A DNA stretch of 64,000 bases. Origin: Ferrimonas kyonanensis DSM 18153. GTDB lineage: Bacteria > Pseudomonadota > Gammaproteobacteria > Enterobacterales > Shewanellaceae. The position numbers were made by a program, and so were the translations under genes. Positions within the stretch are counted from its first letter, which is position 1; each line of letters opens with the position of its first letter. Of this stretch, positions 30,677 through 40,549 are shown piece after piece. The notes under the pieces were generated by a model. It saw nothing but the letters and a program-made list of their open reading frames with translations, ran no database searches and was not told where the DNA came from. The stretch is taken from assembly GCF_000425405.1 (NCBI RefSeq), contig NZ_AUDJ01000024.1:1-64000 (forward strand). Direction: 5' to 3'.

Positions 30677-31516
30677 ATGGAATCCAAGCCAACGCTCTAC
30701 ATCGTGCCAACCCCCATTGGCAATCTGGACGACATTACCCAGCGCGCGCTGACGGTGTTGGCTCAGGTGGATCTGATCGCCTGTGAAGATACTCGCCACA
30801 GCGGCAAGTTGCTGAGTCACTTTGGTATTAAAACCAAAACCTTGTCGGTTCACGACCACAACGAACGGCAACGGGCGCAGTGGCTGATCAGCAAGCTGGA
30901 CAGCGGCGAGTCCATTGCCCTGGTGTCGGATGCCGGTACGCCGCTGATCTCCGATCCGGGCTATCACCTGGTGTCTCAGGTGCGCGCCGCCGGCCACCCG
31001 GTGGTGCCGCTGCCGGGCCCCTGTGCCGCCACCACCGCCCTGTGCGCGGCGGGGCTGCCGTCAGACCGCTTCAGTTTTGAAGGTTTTTTGCCGGCCAAGA
31101 GTAAGGGCCGTCAGGATAAGCTGCAGGCGCTGTTGCAGGAGCCTCGCACCATGATTTTCTACGAATCGCCCCGGCGGGTGCTGGATACTCTGGCTGACGT
31201 GGTGGCGGTACTGGGGCCGGATCGGGACGTGGTGCTGGCGCGGGAGATCACCAAGACCTTTGAGACCATCGAAGGACGGCCGGCGGCGCAGCTGCTGGAA
31301 TGGTTGCAGGAAGACGACAACCGTACCCGTGGTGAGATGGTGCTGATGATTGCCGGTTTCCGCATGCAGGACGATACCCTGCCGGCGGAGACGGTGAAAG
31401 CGCTGAAACTGTTGGCGCAGGAGTTGCCTTTGAAGAAGGCCGCTGCCATCACCGCCGAACTGTTCGGTCAGAAAAAGAACGCTCTGTACAAGTATGGCTT
31501 GGAGCAGGGCTGGTAG
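30677..31516 (+). CDS. rsmI: 16S rRNA (cytidine1402-2'-O)-methyltransferase
   Basis: 279-residue tetrapyrrole-methylase-fold enzyme. The start [15 protein letters not shown] and the [25 protein letters not shown] and [12 protein letters not shown] blocks are diagnostic. With RsmH it makes m4Cm1402 in the P site of the ribosome. The ATG at 30677 is chosen over an upstream frame extension because it gives the family N-terminus. It is divergent from lpoA and followed directly by the rnpB promoter. Confidence 0.97.
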   Translation: MESKPTLYIVPTPIGNLDDITQRALTVLAQVDLIACEDTRHSGKLLSHFGIKTKTLSVHDHNERQRAQWLISKLDSGESIALVSDAGTPLISDPGYHLVSQVRAAGHPVVPLPGPCAATTALCAAGLPSDRFSFEGFLPAKSKGRQDKLQALLQEPRTMIFYESPRRVLDTLADVVAVLGPDRDVVLAREITKTFETIEGRPAAQLLEWLQEDDNRTRGEMVLMIAGFRMQDDTLPAETVKALKLLAQELPLKKAAAITAELFGQKKNALYKYGLEQGW

Positions 31517-31527
31517 CGGGGTATACT
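31499..31527 (+). promoter_or_regulatory. Candidate rnpB promoter
   Basis: TTGGAG (31499-31504) and TATACT (31522-31527) with a 17-bp spacer, 8 bp before the predicted RNA 5' end. The -35 overlaps the last codons of rsmI. Confidence 0.65.
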
Positions 31528-31535
31528 CCCGCCTC

Positions 31536-31915
<380 letters not shown>

Positions 31916-31929
31916 AACCTACATTAGAA

Positions 31930-31970
31930 AAACCGCATCACCGTCAGGTGATGCGGTTTTTTGTTTTTTT
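31930..31970 (+). terminator. rnpB terminator
   Basis: A 13-bp perfect stem (31930-31942 with 31947-31959) with GTCA loop and a long T-rich tail. First of three terminator-like hairpins that follow the rnpB 3' end. Confidence 0.93.
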
Positions 31971-31989
31971 TGGGAGAAATTGGCTCAGG

Positions 31990-32265
31990 TGGCCGCAGGC
32001 AACGGCGGCGGTGCCGGGGAGAGCGTCCACTCCGCTAACATAAGAGCGGCGGCTTATGGGCCAACGCCAACCTACAATAGAAAACCCGCTGATTCGACAG
32101 AGTCAGCGGGTTTTTGTTTAAAAGGGATTTACCCTGATGGCCGCAGGCAACAGCAGCGGTGCCGGGGAGAGTGTCCACTTCGCTAACATAAGAGCGGCGG
32201 CTTATGGGCCAACGCCAACCTGCAACTGAAAACCCGCTGATTCGACAGAGTCAGAGGGGGTTTTC
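31990..32265 (+). repeat. Two tandem degenerate copies of the rnpB 3' end (148-bp period)
   Basis: Copy 1 starts at 31990 and copy 2 at 32138, both beginning TGGCCGCAGGCAAC and both carrying GGCTTATGGGCCAACGCCAACC. That block corresponds to GGCTTATCGGCCAACTCCAACC at the rnpB 3' end (31898 on), followed in each case by a hairpin. Distances between the GGCTTAT blocks are 153 and 148 bp. The copies look like partial duplications of the RNase P RNA tail plus its terminator. No protein is predicted here. Confidence 0.8.
32084..32117 (+). terminator. Second terminator in rnpB repeat copy 1
   Basis: ACCCGCTGA (32084-32092) pairs with TCAGCGGGT (32103-32111), then TTTTGTTT. The equivalent hairpin in copy 2 (about 32231-32265) is mutated and its stem is broken. 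Confidence 0.8.
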
Positions 32266-32563
32266 CTCTGTGACGGGCACCGGGTGAGTTGTGGGATCGG
32301 TACAGCGAACGGCTTGGTGGTGTGGATGTTTCTTCAAGATAGATTGGCGCTTCGGATCTCAAAATGGGGAAAAACATGATCCAGCTCGGCTTTGGTGTGG
32401 CGGGATCGTGGTACAACTCACATTGAAAAATTGAACCCGCTTCACAGAGTGGCGTTCAATCCACATTTTGCACTTACATGGATGGTGCATACGGTCGATA
32501 TCAAGATTTGTATGCCAGAAGAATCAAAGGCGGCAGTCGATCGCCGATAAAGGAGAGGTGTTC
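32266..32563. other. Intergenic region before the chemoreceptor gene
   Basis: About 300 bp without a convincing gene. It holds a 9-bp inverted repeat GTGAGTTGT (32284-32292) / ACAACTCAC (32413-32421) enclosing about 120 bp, and a structured hairpin at 32430-32460 whose outer arms are ATTGAAC and GTTCAAT. A 77-codon minus-strand frame crosses it but has no recognisable features. The promoter of the chemoreceptor gene must lie here; I cannot place it. Confidence 0.5.
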
Positions 32564-34168
32564 ATGGCGAACCAACTTAATCAGTGGCTTCATCAGTGTT
32601 TTAGGGCCGTCGGTATTCGGTCGGTTAAACGTCAGTTTTTGGTGATTTATGCCCTGCTGTTCCTGTTGGCATCGGTCAATGCGGTGATGTTGTACGCCAC
32701 TTCAGGCAATAGTGCCGAGATGATCAATGTCGCCGGGGCACAGCGAATGTTAAGTCAGCGCTATGCCAAGGAGGCGCTGCTGGTGGTGCAGGGCGGAGTC
32801 GATCACGCTGCCCTGGACAAAACTGTGGCCCGATTTGAGCGGGCCCATCGCCTATTGCTGGAGGGGGACGCCAATCGAGGCCTGCCACCGGTATCGGAAC
32901 CCGCCATTGTGCAGCAGTTGAATCGAGTCGGGGAGTTTTGGAGTAGCTATCGTCAGCAGGTGGATGCCTATTTAATGGCGCCGTCGCCTCAGCAGCTGCC
33001 TCAGATTCAGGAGTTGTCGGTACAGGTGCTGAAAAACATGCATCAGGCGGTGGGGATGATGGCCTCGTCGGCCAATGCCACGGTAGCCTTGCAACAGCAG
33101 GTGGCTCTGGGCACCTCGGTGGCCATTTTGCTGATGGTGTTGCTGGGGCAGTGGTATGGCCGTTGCAGTCTGATTGAGCCCTTGGCTCAGATGGCCGTGG
33201 CGTTGCAGAAAGTCGGCCGGGGTGAGTTCTCCCACCCTATTGCCGCCACGGTGATCAGTCAAGACAACGAACTGGAGCAGCTGCACAGCGCTTACAACAG
33301 TATGTTGAGTCAGGTCAGTGCCCTATTGACCCGAATTCAGACGGTGACCGAACAGGTCGAGCAGCGGGCGTTGTCGGTTCGGCAAACCGCATTAACTGCC
33401 AGTGAAGGCATGACCCGTCAGTCTGATGAAGTGGCGCGCATTGCCCAGTCCATGAACGAGATGAATCTTACCGTGCACCATGTTACCAGTAACATTGCTC
33501 AGGCGTCGGAAGCTGCCACTCGGGCCGATGGTGAAGCCCACCTGGGCTCAGAAACGGTGGCGGACACCGCGGTAAGCATCAATGCCATGGCCTGCCAGGT
33601 GGACTCGGCCTCAGAGGAACTGTTGAAACTGGAGCAAGAGAGTCGCCAAGTGGGACGGGTACTGGAGGTGATCACCGGCATTGCCGAGCAGACCAACTTA
33701 CTGGCGCTGAATGCCGCCATTGAAGCAGCACGGGCCGGAGAGCAGGGGCGTGGCTTTGCGGTGGTGGCCGATGAAGTCCGTTCCCTGGCGCAAAAAACCC
33801 AGCAGTCTACCGAGGAGATTGGCAACATCGTTCGGCGTCTTCAGAGCCAGGCTCGCAACGCAGTGTCTGTTATGGGGGAGAGTCGCGATCAGGCCCAGGG
33901 GAGTGTTCAGAAAACCGAACAGGCCAATGAAGCTCTGGGAAAAATCGTGACGTCGGTGTCGGTGATAAGCGATATGAATCGACAGGTTGCAACTGTGGCG
34001 GAGCAGCAAAGCGCGGTGGCCGAGGAGATGGATGCCAGCATGGTGAACGTGTCCAGTCTGGCTCAGGATACCTCCCAGGCGGCGGCCCGTATGCTGGCAT
34101 CGGCGCAGCAGATTGAGCAGGAGATGCAGGAGCTGCACGGCCTGGTGGCGCGCTTTACTCACTTGTAA
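32564..34168 (+). CDS. Methyl-accepting chemotaxis protein with PilJ/NarX-type sensor
   Basis: 534 residues. TM1 ([21 protein letters not shown]) is followed by a periplasmic helical domain with [19 protein letters not shown], the P-box-like signature of PilJ_N/NarX-type sensors. TM2 ([14 protein letters not shown]), a HAMP linker, and the cytoplasmic coiled-coil signalling domain with hairpin tip [32 protein letters not shown] follow. The ATG at 32564 is preceded by AAAGGAGAGG; the longer frame is not used. Related receptors of this type sense nitrate in Pseudomonas (McpN), which would fit the nitrate/nitrite genes at 58-62 kb, but the ligand is inference. Confidence 0.9.
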   Translation: MANQLNQWLHQCFRAVGIRSVKRQFLVIYALLFLLASVNAVMLYATSGNSAEMINVAGAQRMLSQRYAKEALLVVQGGVDHAALDKTVARFERAHRLLLEGDANRGLPPVSEPAIVQQLNRVGEFWSSYRQQVDAYLMAPSPQQLPQIQELSVQVLKNMHQAVGMMASSANATVALQQQVALGTSVAILLMVLLGQWYGRCSLIEPLAQMAVALQKVGRGEFSHPIAATVISQDNELEQLHSAYNSMLSQVSALLTRIQTVTEQVEQRALSVRQTALTASEGMTRQSDEVARIAQSMNEMNLTVHHVTSNIAQASEAATRADGEAHLGSETVADTAVSINAMACQVDSASEELLKLEQESRQVGRVLEVITGIAEQTNLLALNAAIEAARAGEQGRGFAVVADEVRSLAQKTQQSTEEIGNIVRRLQSQARNAVSVMGESRDQAQGSVQKTEQANEALGKIVTSVSVISDMNRQVATVAEQQSAVAEEMDASMVNVSSLAQDTSQAAARMLASAQQIEQEMQELHGLVARFTHL

Positions 34169-34172
34169 TTAT

Positions 34173-34200
34173 GCCGGCTCTCCGGTTCCGGGGAGCCGGC
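34173..34200. terminator. GC-rich hairpin between convergent genes
   Basis: GCCGGCTC (34173-34180) pairs with GAGCCGGC (34193-34200), four bases after the chemoreceptor stop. No clear T run on either strand, so termination efficiency is uncertain. Confidence 0.45.
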
Positions 34201-34242
34201 CTGTTGTCCGGTTCTGGGCAATCGCCGGGCGTCGCCCCGGAT

Positions 34243-35730
34243 TTAGTGCCCGGCCAGCAGCGCGTCCGCCTGCTCCGGTTTATGGTGCACGGCCAGTTTG
34301 TCGATGATGGCCTGGGTGGCCGGGTTCATCCCTTCCAGGTTGACCGTGGCGCCCTGGCGCCGAAACTTGATCACTACCTTGTCCAGTGCCGACACGGCGC
34401 TGATGTCCCAGAAGTGGGCCTGGGACAGATCCAGGGTGACGGTCTCCACTGTCTCTTTGAAGTCGAAGCCTTCCATAAAGTGGTCTGCCGAGGCAAAGAA
34501 CACCTGGCCGATCACCTGATATTCCCGCATCGACGGCTGCGGAGTCTGGCGTTTAACCACCATCAACCGGCTGATCTTATGGGCGAAGAACAACGAGGCC
34601 AGCAGCACGCCGACAAACACGCCCAGCGCCAGGTTGTGGGTCAGCACCACGATGCAGACGGTGGTCACCATCACGACGTTGGTGGACAGCGGATGCTGTT
34701 TCATCTGGGTAATGGAACGCCAGGAGAAGGTGCCGATGGCCACCATGATCATCACCGCCACCAGCGCGGCCATGGGGATCTGTTGTAACCACGGCCCCAG
34801 AAACACCACCATCAGCAACAACCAGGCGCCGGCTGCCAGTGACGACAGCCGGCCGCGGCCGCCGGACTGAATGTTGATGATCGACTGGCCGATCATGGCG
34901 CAACCGGCCATGCCGCCAATCAGTCCGGTGAGGATGTTGGCCATCCCCTGGCCCTTGCACTCGCGGTTTTTGTCACTGGCGCTGTCGGTCAGCTCGTCCA
35001 CGATGGTGGCGGTCATCATCGATTCCAGCAGGCCCACCACCGCCAGTGCCGCCGAGTAGGGCAGGATGATCAGCAGGGTGTCCAGGGTCAGAGGCACATC
35101 CGGCCACAGCAAAACCGGCAGGGTATCCGGCAATTGCCCCATGTCGCCGACGGTACGAACATCGATATGAAACACCATGGCGGTGGCGGTCAGCACCACG
35201 ATGCACACCAAGGGGGAGGGGAGGGTTTTGCCGATGAGCGGCAGGTAGGGAAACAAGTAGATGATCGCCAGTCCGGCGGCCGTCATCAGGTACACCTGCC
35301 AGGAGGCACCGGTCAGTTCCGGTAGTTGCGCCAATAGGATCAGGATTGCCAGTGCGTTGACAAAGCCGGTGACCACAGAGCGGGACACAAACCGCATCAG
35401 GCTGCCAAGCTTAAGGTAGCCACAGCCGATTTGCAGGACGCCGGTGAGCACCGTGGCGGCCAGCAGGTACGCCAGGCCATGTTCTTTGACCAGGGTGACC
35501 ATCAGCAAGGCCATGGCGCCGGTGGCGGCAGAGATCATGCCGGGCCGACCGCCACTGAAGGCGATGACCACCGCAATGCAGAAGGAGGCGTACAGCCCGA
35601 CTTTCGGGTCGACGCCGGCGATGATGGAGAAGGCGATGGCTTCGGGAATCAGGGCCAGGGCGACCACAATGCCGGCCAAAAGGTCGGCGCGAGTGTTGGA
35701 AAACCAGTGGGTTTTTAGGTGTTTTAGCAT
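34243..35730 (-). CDS. SulP-family anion transporter with STAS domain
   Basis: 495 residues. Multiple hydrophobic helices begin at about residue 15 ([21 protein letters not shown] is the SulP N-terminal signature), with later KTLPSPL and [20 protein letters not shown] segments. A C-terminal STAS domain begins at about 400 ([23 protein letters not shown]). SulP proteins exchange or import sulfate, bicarbonate or other anions; the HFWD... STAS variant is frequent in short bacterial members whose substrate is often bicarbonate. The ATG at 35730 is the family start; the frame to 35811 is not supported. Confidence 0.9.
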   Translation of the reverse strand: MLKHLKTHWFSNTRADLLAGIVVALALIPEAIAFSIIAGVDPKVGLYASFCIAVVIAFSGGRPGMISAATGAMALLMVTLVKEHGLAYLLAATVLTGVLQIGCGYLKLGSLMRFVSRSVVTGFVNALAILILLAQLPELTGASWQVYLMTAAGLAIIYLFPYLPLIGKTLPSPLVCIVVLTATAMVFHIDVRTVGDMGQLPDTLPVLLWPDVPLTLDTLLIILPYSAALAVVGLLESMMTATIVDELTDSASDKNRECKGQGMANILTGLIGGMAGCAMIGQSIINIQSGGRGRLSSLAAGAWLLLMVVFLGPWLQQIPMAALVAVMIMVAIGTFSWRSITQMKQHPLSTNVVMVTTVCIVVLTHNLALGVFVGVLLASLFFAHKISRLMVVKRQTPQPSMREYQVIGQVFFASADHFMEGFDFKETVETVTLDLSQAHFWDISAVSALDKVVIKFRRQGATVNLEGMNPATQAIIDKLAVHHKPEQADALLAGH

Positions 35731-36277
35731 GAATATTCCAGGTTGCACACAGCCGCACGCCCTCCAGAAAGCCTGGAAGCGACTCGGTGTGTTAACAAAA
35801 GTGACGGGCACAACAAACCCTGCAGCGAGGTGCAGTCAGTCGCAGAGGACCAGAGTGTGTGGCGCGTGAATTGGCAATGAGTGCCGAGGGGGAGGATGAA
35901 TTAAGGCGGCGTAATGGACACGGGGATCGAATCGTTCTCTTGTGGATTGTGGGGGCCGCAGTGTAGCAAAAGTCGCGGTGAAGCGTCCATGTGAAATGCG
36001 GGTCACCTTCCGGGTTAGCCGGGCTAACGCCTCGAACGATTTATCCTGCTGCCGGTGTCGCCGCAGTGTTGTTGCGGGCAAAAAAGAAAATGCCCCACCA
36101 ACTCCGTGGCGGGGCAAAAGTAGGACGAACACAACCATTCAAGGTAGTCACAGTGTCAGTGACAGTTTCAACTTAACGTGGTGTGATTAAATATTCAACA
36201 TTTTAAAATAAATATTTAACCTTTTTTAAACCACATTTCAGTCATTGTCATTAATAGTCACCCGTGACTGCGTTTTG
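35731..36277. other. 547-bp intergenic region
   Basis: No coding frame I can support. It contains the promoter region of the SulP gene, a perfect 7-1-7 palindrome GTTAGCCGGGCTAAC (36014-36028), the terminator of the S9 peptidase (36079-36116), and an AT-rich segment (about 36180-36245) richer in A and T than anything else in the window. A small dyad AGTCACCCGTGACT lies at about 36256-36269. Confidence 0.6.
36079..36116 (-). terminator. Terminator downstream of the S9 peptidase gene
   Basis: On the minus strand a 6-bp plus 3-bp stem with one mismatch (36107-36116 with 36091-36100) is followed by TTTTCTTTTTT. It lies about 160 bp past the stop codon. Confidence 0.8.
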
Positions 36278-38740
36278 CTAGGGGTTGAGATTTTCCTCGA
36301 ACAACTCAAAAATGCGTCGATATTCATCCAGCCAACTGGAAGGCTGGCGGAATCCATGCGGCTCCACCGGGTAGATGGCGGTCTCAAACGTCGGCTTTTC
36401 CAGTTCAATCAGGCGCTGCACCAGGCGAACGCTGTCCTGGAAGAATACGTTGTCGTCCAGTACGCCGGTCATGATCAGCAGCGGTTTCTCCAGCCCCTGG
36501 GCAAACTCGATGGGCGAGCTGCGTTCGTAGGCGATGGGATCGACCTGCGGCGTATTGAGAATGTTGGAGGTGTAGCCGTAGTTGTAGTGGGCCCAGTCGG
36601 TGACCGGCCGCAGGGCGGCACCGGCCTGAAACGCCTGAGGCTGGGTAAATAGGGCCATAAAGGTCAGAAAGCCGCCGTAGGATCCACCGTAGGTGCCGAC
36701 GCGCTGCTCATCCACCTGCAGCGCCTGGGCCATCCAGTTGACCCCATCGAGCATGTCTTCCACCTCGCTGTGGCCCATGTTGCGGTAGATGGCGGTGCGC
36801 CAGTCGCGGCCATAGCCCTTGGAGCCGCGGTAATCGATGTCCATCACCACGTAACCCTGCTGAGCCAGCAGGTTGTGGAACATGAACTCACGGAAATAGC
36901 CGGACCAGCCATAGTGGGCATTCTGCAGGTAGCCGGCACCGTGATTGAAGATCACCGCCGGATAGCGGCCCTGCCGCTTCTTGCTGTCGTTCTGTGGACG
37001 GTAGATGCGGGCGTACACCGGTTTGTCCTGATGGCTGGAGGGGATGGCGACCACTTCTGGCGTTTGCCAGGCGTAATCAAGAAACGCGTCGCTGCTGGTG
37101 TGAGTCAGCTGGCGGGCCTGGCCGCCAATGGGCTGAATGAACAGCTCCGGCGGGCGGGTGCGGCTGGAGGCGCTCAGCAGCAGCTGGCTTTCGTCCGGGC
37201 TGAGCCGGTAGTCCAGTCCCCCTTTGAGGTCGGTCAATTGCTGAATGTCGCCGCTGGCGGTGGCCACGCTGAACACCTCGTACTGGCCCGGGTGGTTGGC
37301 GTTGGCCTTAAACAGAAACTGGCTGCCATCGCGGCTCTGGGTCAGGTTGGAGACCACGTACTGCCCCTGGGTCAGGGCACGGGCCTTGCCATTCAGCGGC
37401 TTCAGATACAGCTGCGAGTAACCGGACTCCTCAGACAGGTAGTACAGCGATTCGCCATCGCGGCTCCAGCCAAACTCATTGTGGGTGTAGTTGACCCAGG
37501 CGTCGTCATGGAGTCGATGCTGACTGGTCAGGGTGCCCCGCTGCAGATCGACGGTGGCCAGCCAGCGATCCTTGTTGTCGGCACCGGCCTCCACCATCAC
37601 CGCCAGCTTGCTGCCGTCCGGTGACCACTGAATGGCGCTCTGCTCCCAGCCCCAGTCCTGCATCAGCCGCAGGGTGCGCAGCGCCTTGGTCGACTGGTAT
37701 TTTTCGCCATTGCGGGCGGCATTTTCCCGCTTCACCTCGGCCAGAACGTCGGCGTCGAAACCGGGCAGTCCTTCCCAGCTGACGTCGGTATGCTGGCCGG
37801 TGTCAGTATCCAAAATCACCAGTCGCTGCGAGGCCACTTCGGCTTCGGCGACCCGGGCGCGGGCTTTGACCGCCTCGACGTAGCCGCTTTTATCCAGGTA
37901 GTTGGGCATGATGTCGTGGTCTTTGCGCCAACTGCCGTCTTTGTCGGTGACCACCGCCAACAGGTAGCGCCCTCGAGGAGACGGGCTCAGGGTTACCAGC
38001 TTTTCGCTGCCATTGAGGTAGAACGGGCGCGGCGCCAGGGTCGGATCCGCCTGTTGACGCTGCTGCTGACGTTGGGCCTTGTCGGCGGCATCTAGGTACT
38101 GCTTGTCGACGTAGCGGATCAGCCGCTTCTGTTGCTGGGCCAGGTAACTGTCCGGCACCTTGGTGGCATCCGGTTTCTGGCCGAACACCAATTCGCTGTG
38201 CAGCCGGGTCAGGCCTGAGCTGGGATCTATGCGAAACAGCTTATTGCCACGGCGGATCAGCAGTTGGTTGTCCAGGGTAAAGCTGAAGTCATCCAGGGCA
38301 CTGCTGTCCCGGGTCAGCTGACGCGGGCTACCGTCGGGAAGATCCATCACCATCAGGTTGCCTTCGTACAGCCAGGCGGCCAGTCGACCGTCTTCGCTCA
38401 GGCGCTTGTATTCGGCCCGGTGCCACTGTGGGTAGGCCAGGGCCTCGGTGTGGCCTTGAATGTCCACAAAAAACGGTACGCTCAGTTCAGAGCCGGCCTG
38501 TTTCTGCCAGTAAAAGAGGCCACTGCCGTCCAGGGCCCAGCTGGGGTCTTGCGGGGCGTTGCCCATCCAGTCCGGGTTGGCCATGATCCGCTTCAGGGTC
38601 AGGGGTTGGTCAACGGTCAGTGGTGCCAGTGCCGGCAGGGTGACGGCGGTGGCGGGGGAGGGGTCGGTGAAGGTGGGGGTGACCGAGGCGCAGGCCGTCA
38701 CCAGGCTGAGCGTGCAACCCAGTCCAATCCATTTTTTCAT
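36278..38740 (-). CDS. S9 family prolyl oligopeptidase, lipoprotein
   Basis: 820 residues. The signal peptide ends in a lipobox (SLVTAC, Cys at about 17). A beta-propeller N domain with WSPDGSKLAV and SRDGESLYYLS repeats is followed by an alpha/beta-hydrolase domain: catalytic Ser in GTYGGSYGGFLTF, Asp in GVLDDNVFF, His in PVEPHGF. This is the DPP-IV/acylaminoacyl-peptidase architecture. Expected role: cleaving peptides, often after Pro, at the cell envelope. Monocistronic with its own terminator. Exact specificity cannot be read from sequence. Confidence 0.9.
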   Translation of the reverse strand: MKKWIGLGCTLSLVTACASVTPTFTDPSPATAVTLPALAPLTVDQPLTLKRIMANPDWMGNAPQDPSWALDGSGLFYWQKQAGSELSVPFFVDIQGHTEALAYPQWHRAEYKRLSEDGRLAAWLYEGNLMVMDLPDGSPRQLTRDSSALDDFSFTLDNQLLIRRGNKLFRIDPSSGLTRLHSELVFGQKPDATKVPDSYLAQQQKRLIRYVDKQYLDAADKAQRQQQRQQADPTLAPRPFYLNGSEKLVTLSPSPRGRYLLAVVTDKDGSWRKDHDIMPNYLDKSGYVEAVKARARVAEAEVASQRLVILDTDTGQHTDVSWEGLPGFDADVLAEVKRENAARNGEKYQSTKALRTLRLMQDWGWEQSAIQWSPDGSKLAVMVEAGADNKDRWLATVDLQRGTLTSQHRLHDDAWVNYTHNEFGWSRDGESLYYLSEESGYSQLYLKPLNGKARALTQGQYVVSNLTQSRDGSQFLFKANANHPGQYEVFSVATASGDIQQLTDLKGGLDYRLSPDESQLLLSASSRTRPPELFIQPIGGQARQLTHTSSDAFLDYAWQTPEVVAIPSSHQDKPVYARIYRPQNDSKKRQGRYPAVIFNHGAGYLQNAHYGWSGYFREFMFHNLLAQQGYVVMDIDYRGSKGYGRDWRTAIYRNMGHSEVEDMLDGVNWMAQALQVDEQRVGTYGGSYGGFLTFMALFTQPQAFQAGAALRPVTDWAHYNYGYTSNILNTPQVDPIAYERSSPIEFAQGLEKPLLIMTGVLDDNVFFQDSVRLVQRLIELEKPTFETAIYPVEPHGFRQPSSWLDEYRRIFELFEENLNP

Positions 38741-38815
38741 TGTTGTGTTTCCTTCATGGGGGATAACTGTGGGTTATATCACACCTTGAAGGGCAGCTTA
38801 AAAGTTCGCGCCGGC

Positions 38816-39403
38816 TCAGTTGTGGCTGTTTTGTTTCAAGAAGTTATTCAGCAGTGTCAGCCCCTGTTCGGTCAGGATCGATTCCGGATGGAACTGCACC
38901 CCCTCCAGTGGCAACTGCCGGTGACGAAAGCCCATGATCTCTTGCTCGCCGGCGGCGTTGTCGCACCAGGCGGTTACCGTCAGGCACTCCGGCAGACTGG
39001 CAGGGTCCACCACCAGGGAATGGTAGCGGGTGACCCTCAGCGGCTGGTTGAGGCCCTGAAACACGCCGCGGCCATTGTGGTTGATCAGCGAGGTTTTGCC
39101 GTGCATTACGGTGTGGGCCCGCACCACCCGGGCTCCCAGGTGCTGGGCGATGGTCTGGTGGCCCAGACAAACGCCAAGAATCGGAATCCGGCCGGCAAAG
39201 TGGCGCACCAGCGCCAGCGACAGTCCCGCTTCATTGGGGCTGCAGGGGCCGGGGGAGATCACCAGGTAGTCCGGCGCCAACGCTTCGATCTCCGCCAGAC
39301 AGGTCTGGTCGTTGCGACGCACCACCACTTGCTGCCCCAACTGCTGGAAATACTGCACCAGGTTGTAGGTGAAAGAGTCGTAGTTGTCGAGCATCAAAAG
39401 CAT
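38816..39403 (-). CDS. pabA: Anthranilate/aminodeoxychorismate synthase glutamine amidotransferase
   Basis: 195-residue class I glutamine amidotransferase subunit. [12 protein letters not shown] start, oxyanion loop [11 protein letters not shown], nucleophile Cys in [17 protein letters not shown], and His-Glu in [11 protein letters not shown]. It supplies ammonia to PabB for folate or TrpE for tryptophan. Neither partner is adjacent, and PabA usually stands alone, so PabA is preferred to TrpG. The frame to 39670 reads antisense through the kelch gene and is rejected; ATG 39403 is the family start. Confidence 0.9.
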   Translation of the reverse strand: MLLMLDNYDSFTYNLVQYFQQLGQQVVVRRNDQTCLAEIEALAPDYLVISPGPCSPNEAGLSLALVRHFAGRIPILGVCLGHQTIAQHLGARVVRAHTVMHGKTSLINHNGRGVFQGLNQPLRVTRYHSLVVDPASLPECLTVTAWCDNAAGEQEIMGFRHRQLPLEGVQFHPESILTEQGLTLLNNFLKQNSHN

Positions 39404-39508
39404 GCGGTCATCCGTTGTCTGCGGTTGCTGGGGGTAGTCGGGCGGTGGCATTCTACCTGTCCGGCACGCCAAGATCACCTTGGGGTGCACCATCAGTATG
39501 AGGTAAGG

Positions 39509-40537
39509 ATGTCTCTGTTTGCGCTTTTGTTGGCGACGGCGCCGCTGTCGCTGCCCCCCATGCCTGAGCCGGTCAGTAATAACGCGGTGGCTGGCGTTCA
39601 CGTCGATGGCCGAAATTACCTGCTCAGTTTTAATGGTTTGGGGTCGAACAAAGACCACCGGGATGTACACAACCGGGCCTGGGCACTGGCGCTGGATGGC
39701 GTCTCCCGTTGGCAGTCATTGGCTCCGGTACCCGGCCCGGGGCGATTGGCGTCGGTGGCGGTGGGCATCGGTGAATCGGCGTATGTGTTCGGTGGGTACA
39801 CGGTGGCGGCAGACCACTCTGAAGTGTCGCTGGCGGACGTATGGCGGTTCGATGTGGCCAGCAATCGCTATACCGCGCTGGCGCCGATGCCGGTGCCGGT
39901 GGATGATGCGGTAGCGGTGGCCTATCAGCAGCGCTACCTGTACCTGATCAGTGGCTGGCATAACGACGGCAACGTCAACCTGGTGCAGCTGTATGACACC
40001 CACACCGATCGCTGGCAGCAGGCCAGTCCCTACCCGGGCACGCCGGTATTTGGCCATGCCGGTGCCCTGGCCGGCAATAGCCTGGTGGTGTGCGACGGTG
40101 CCAAAGTGGTGTATCACGACAGTCGGCGCCGCAGTTTTGCCGCCGAACCGGCCTGTTACCGGGGCGAGATCGATGCCGATAATCCGGCTCGCATCGACTG
40201 GCGCCAGGCTGCGCATCACAGCGGTGTGGCCCGATACCGAATGGCCGCCATTGGCCTGCCCGAGCGCGGTGAGCTGTGGTTTATCGGTGGTACTGAGACC
40301 CCGTACAACTACGACGGTACCGGCTACGATGGCATTGCCGCCCGTCCCAGCGATCGCATCAGCGTGTATGAGCTGGCCAGTGGCCGCTGGCGCAACCATC
40401 AGGATGCGGTGGCCACGATGGACCACCGCGGTGCCCTGAAGCTGGGGCAGCAGTTGTTGATACTCGGCGGTATGGGGCCGCAGCAGCGGGTGCTCGACAC
40501 GGTGCGTCAGATTCCGTTGTCGGCGCCTACCCCCTGA
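39509..40537 (+). CDS. Exported kelch-repeat beta-propeller protein
   Basis: 342 residues with a short signal-peptide-like N-terminus ([16 protein letters not shown]). Kelch blades are visible as [61 protein letters not shown] and [13 protein letters not shown], each with the GG and the Y/W spacing. About five to six blades. Exported kelch proteins include sialic-acid mutarotases (NanM) and carbohydrate-binding modules, but no sialic acid genes are nearby, so function is unknown. The ATG at 39509 has GAGGTAAGG before it. Divergent from pabA with about 100 bp between starts. The very long frame from 38264 is spurious upstream of this ATG. Confidence 0.82.
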   Translation: MSLFALLLATAPLSLPPMPEPVSNNAVAGVHVDGRNYLLSFNGLGSNKDHRDVHNRAWALALDGVSRWQSLAPVPGPGRLASVAVGIGESAYVFGGYTVAADHSEVSLADVWRFDVASNRYTALAPMPVPVDDAVAVAYQQRYLYLISGWHNDGNVNLVQLYDTHTDRWQQASPYPGTPVFGHAGALAGNSLVVCDGAKVVYHDSRRRSFAAEPACYRGEIDADNPARIDWRQAAHHSGVARYRMAAIGLPERGELWFIGGTETPYNYDGTGYDGIAARPSDRISVYELASGRWRNHQDAVATMDHRGALKLGQQLLILGGMGPQQRVLDTVRQIPLSAPTP

Positions 40538-40549
40538 TTGCCGCCACGG

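Noticed and set aside
32183-32416. 77-codon minus-strand frame after the rnpB repeats
   Set aside because: It overlaps the second repeat copy, has no ribosome site, no recognisable motif and an odd composition.
38264-39508. A 757-codon plus-strand frame that would extend the kelch protein upstream through pabA
   Set aside because: The region before 39509 is antisense to the 5' part of the S9 peptidase and to pabA, shows no family features, and the kelch protein has its own ribosome site and signal peptide at 39509.
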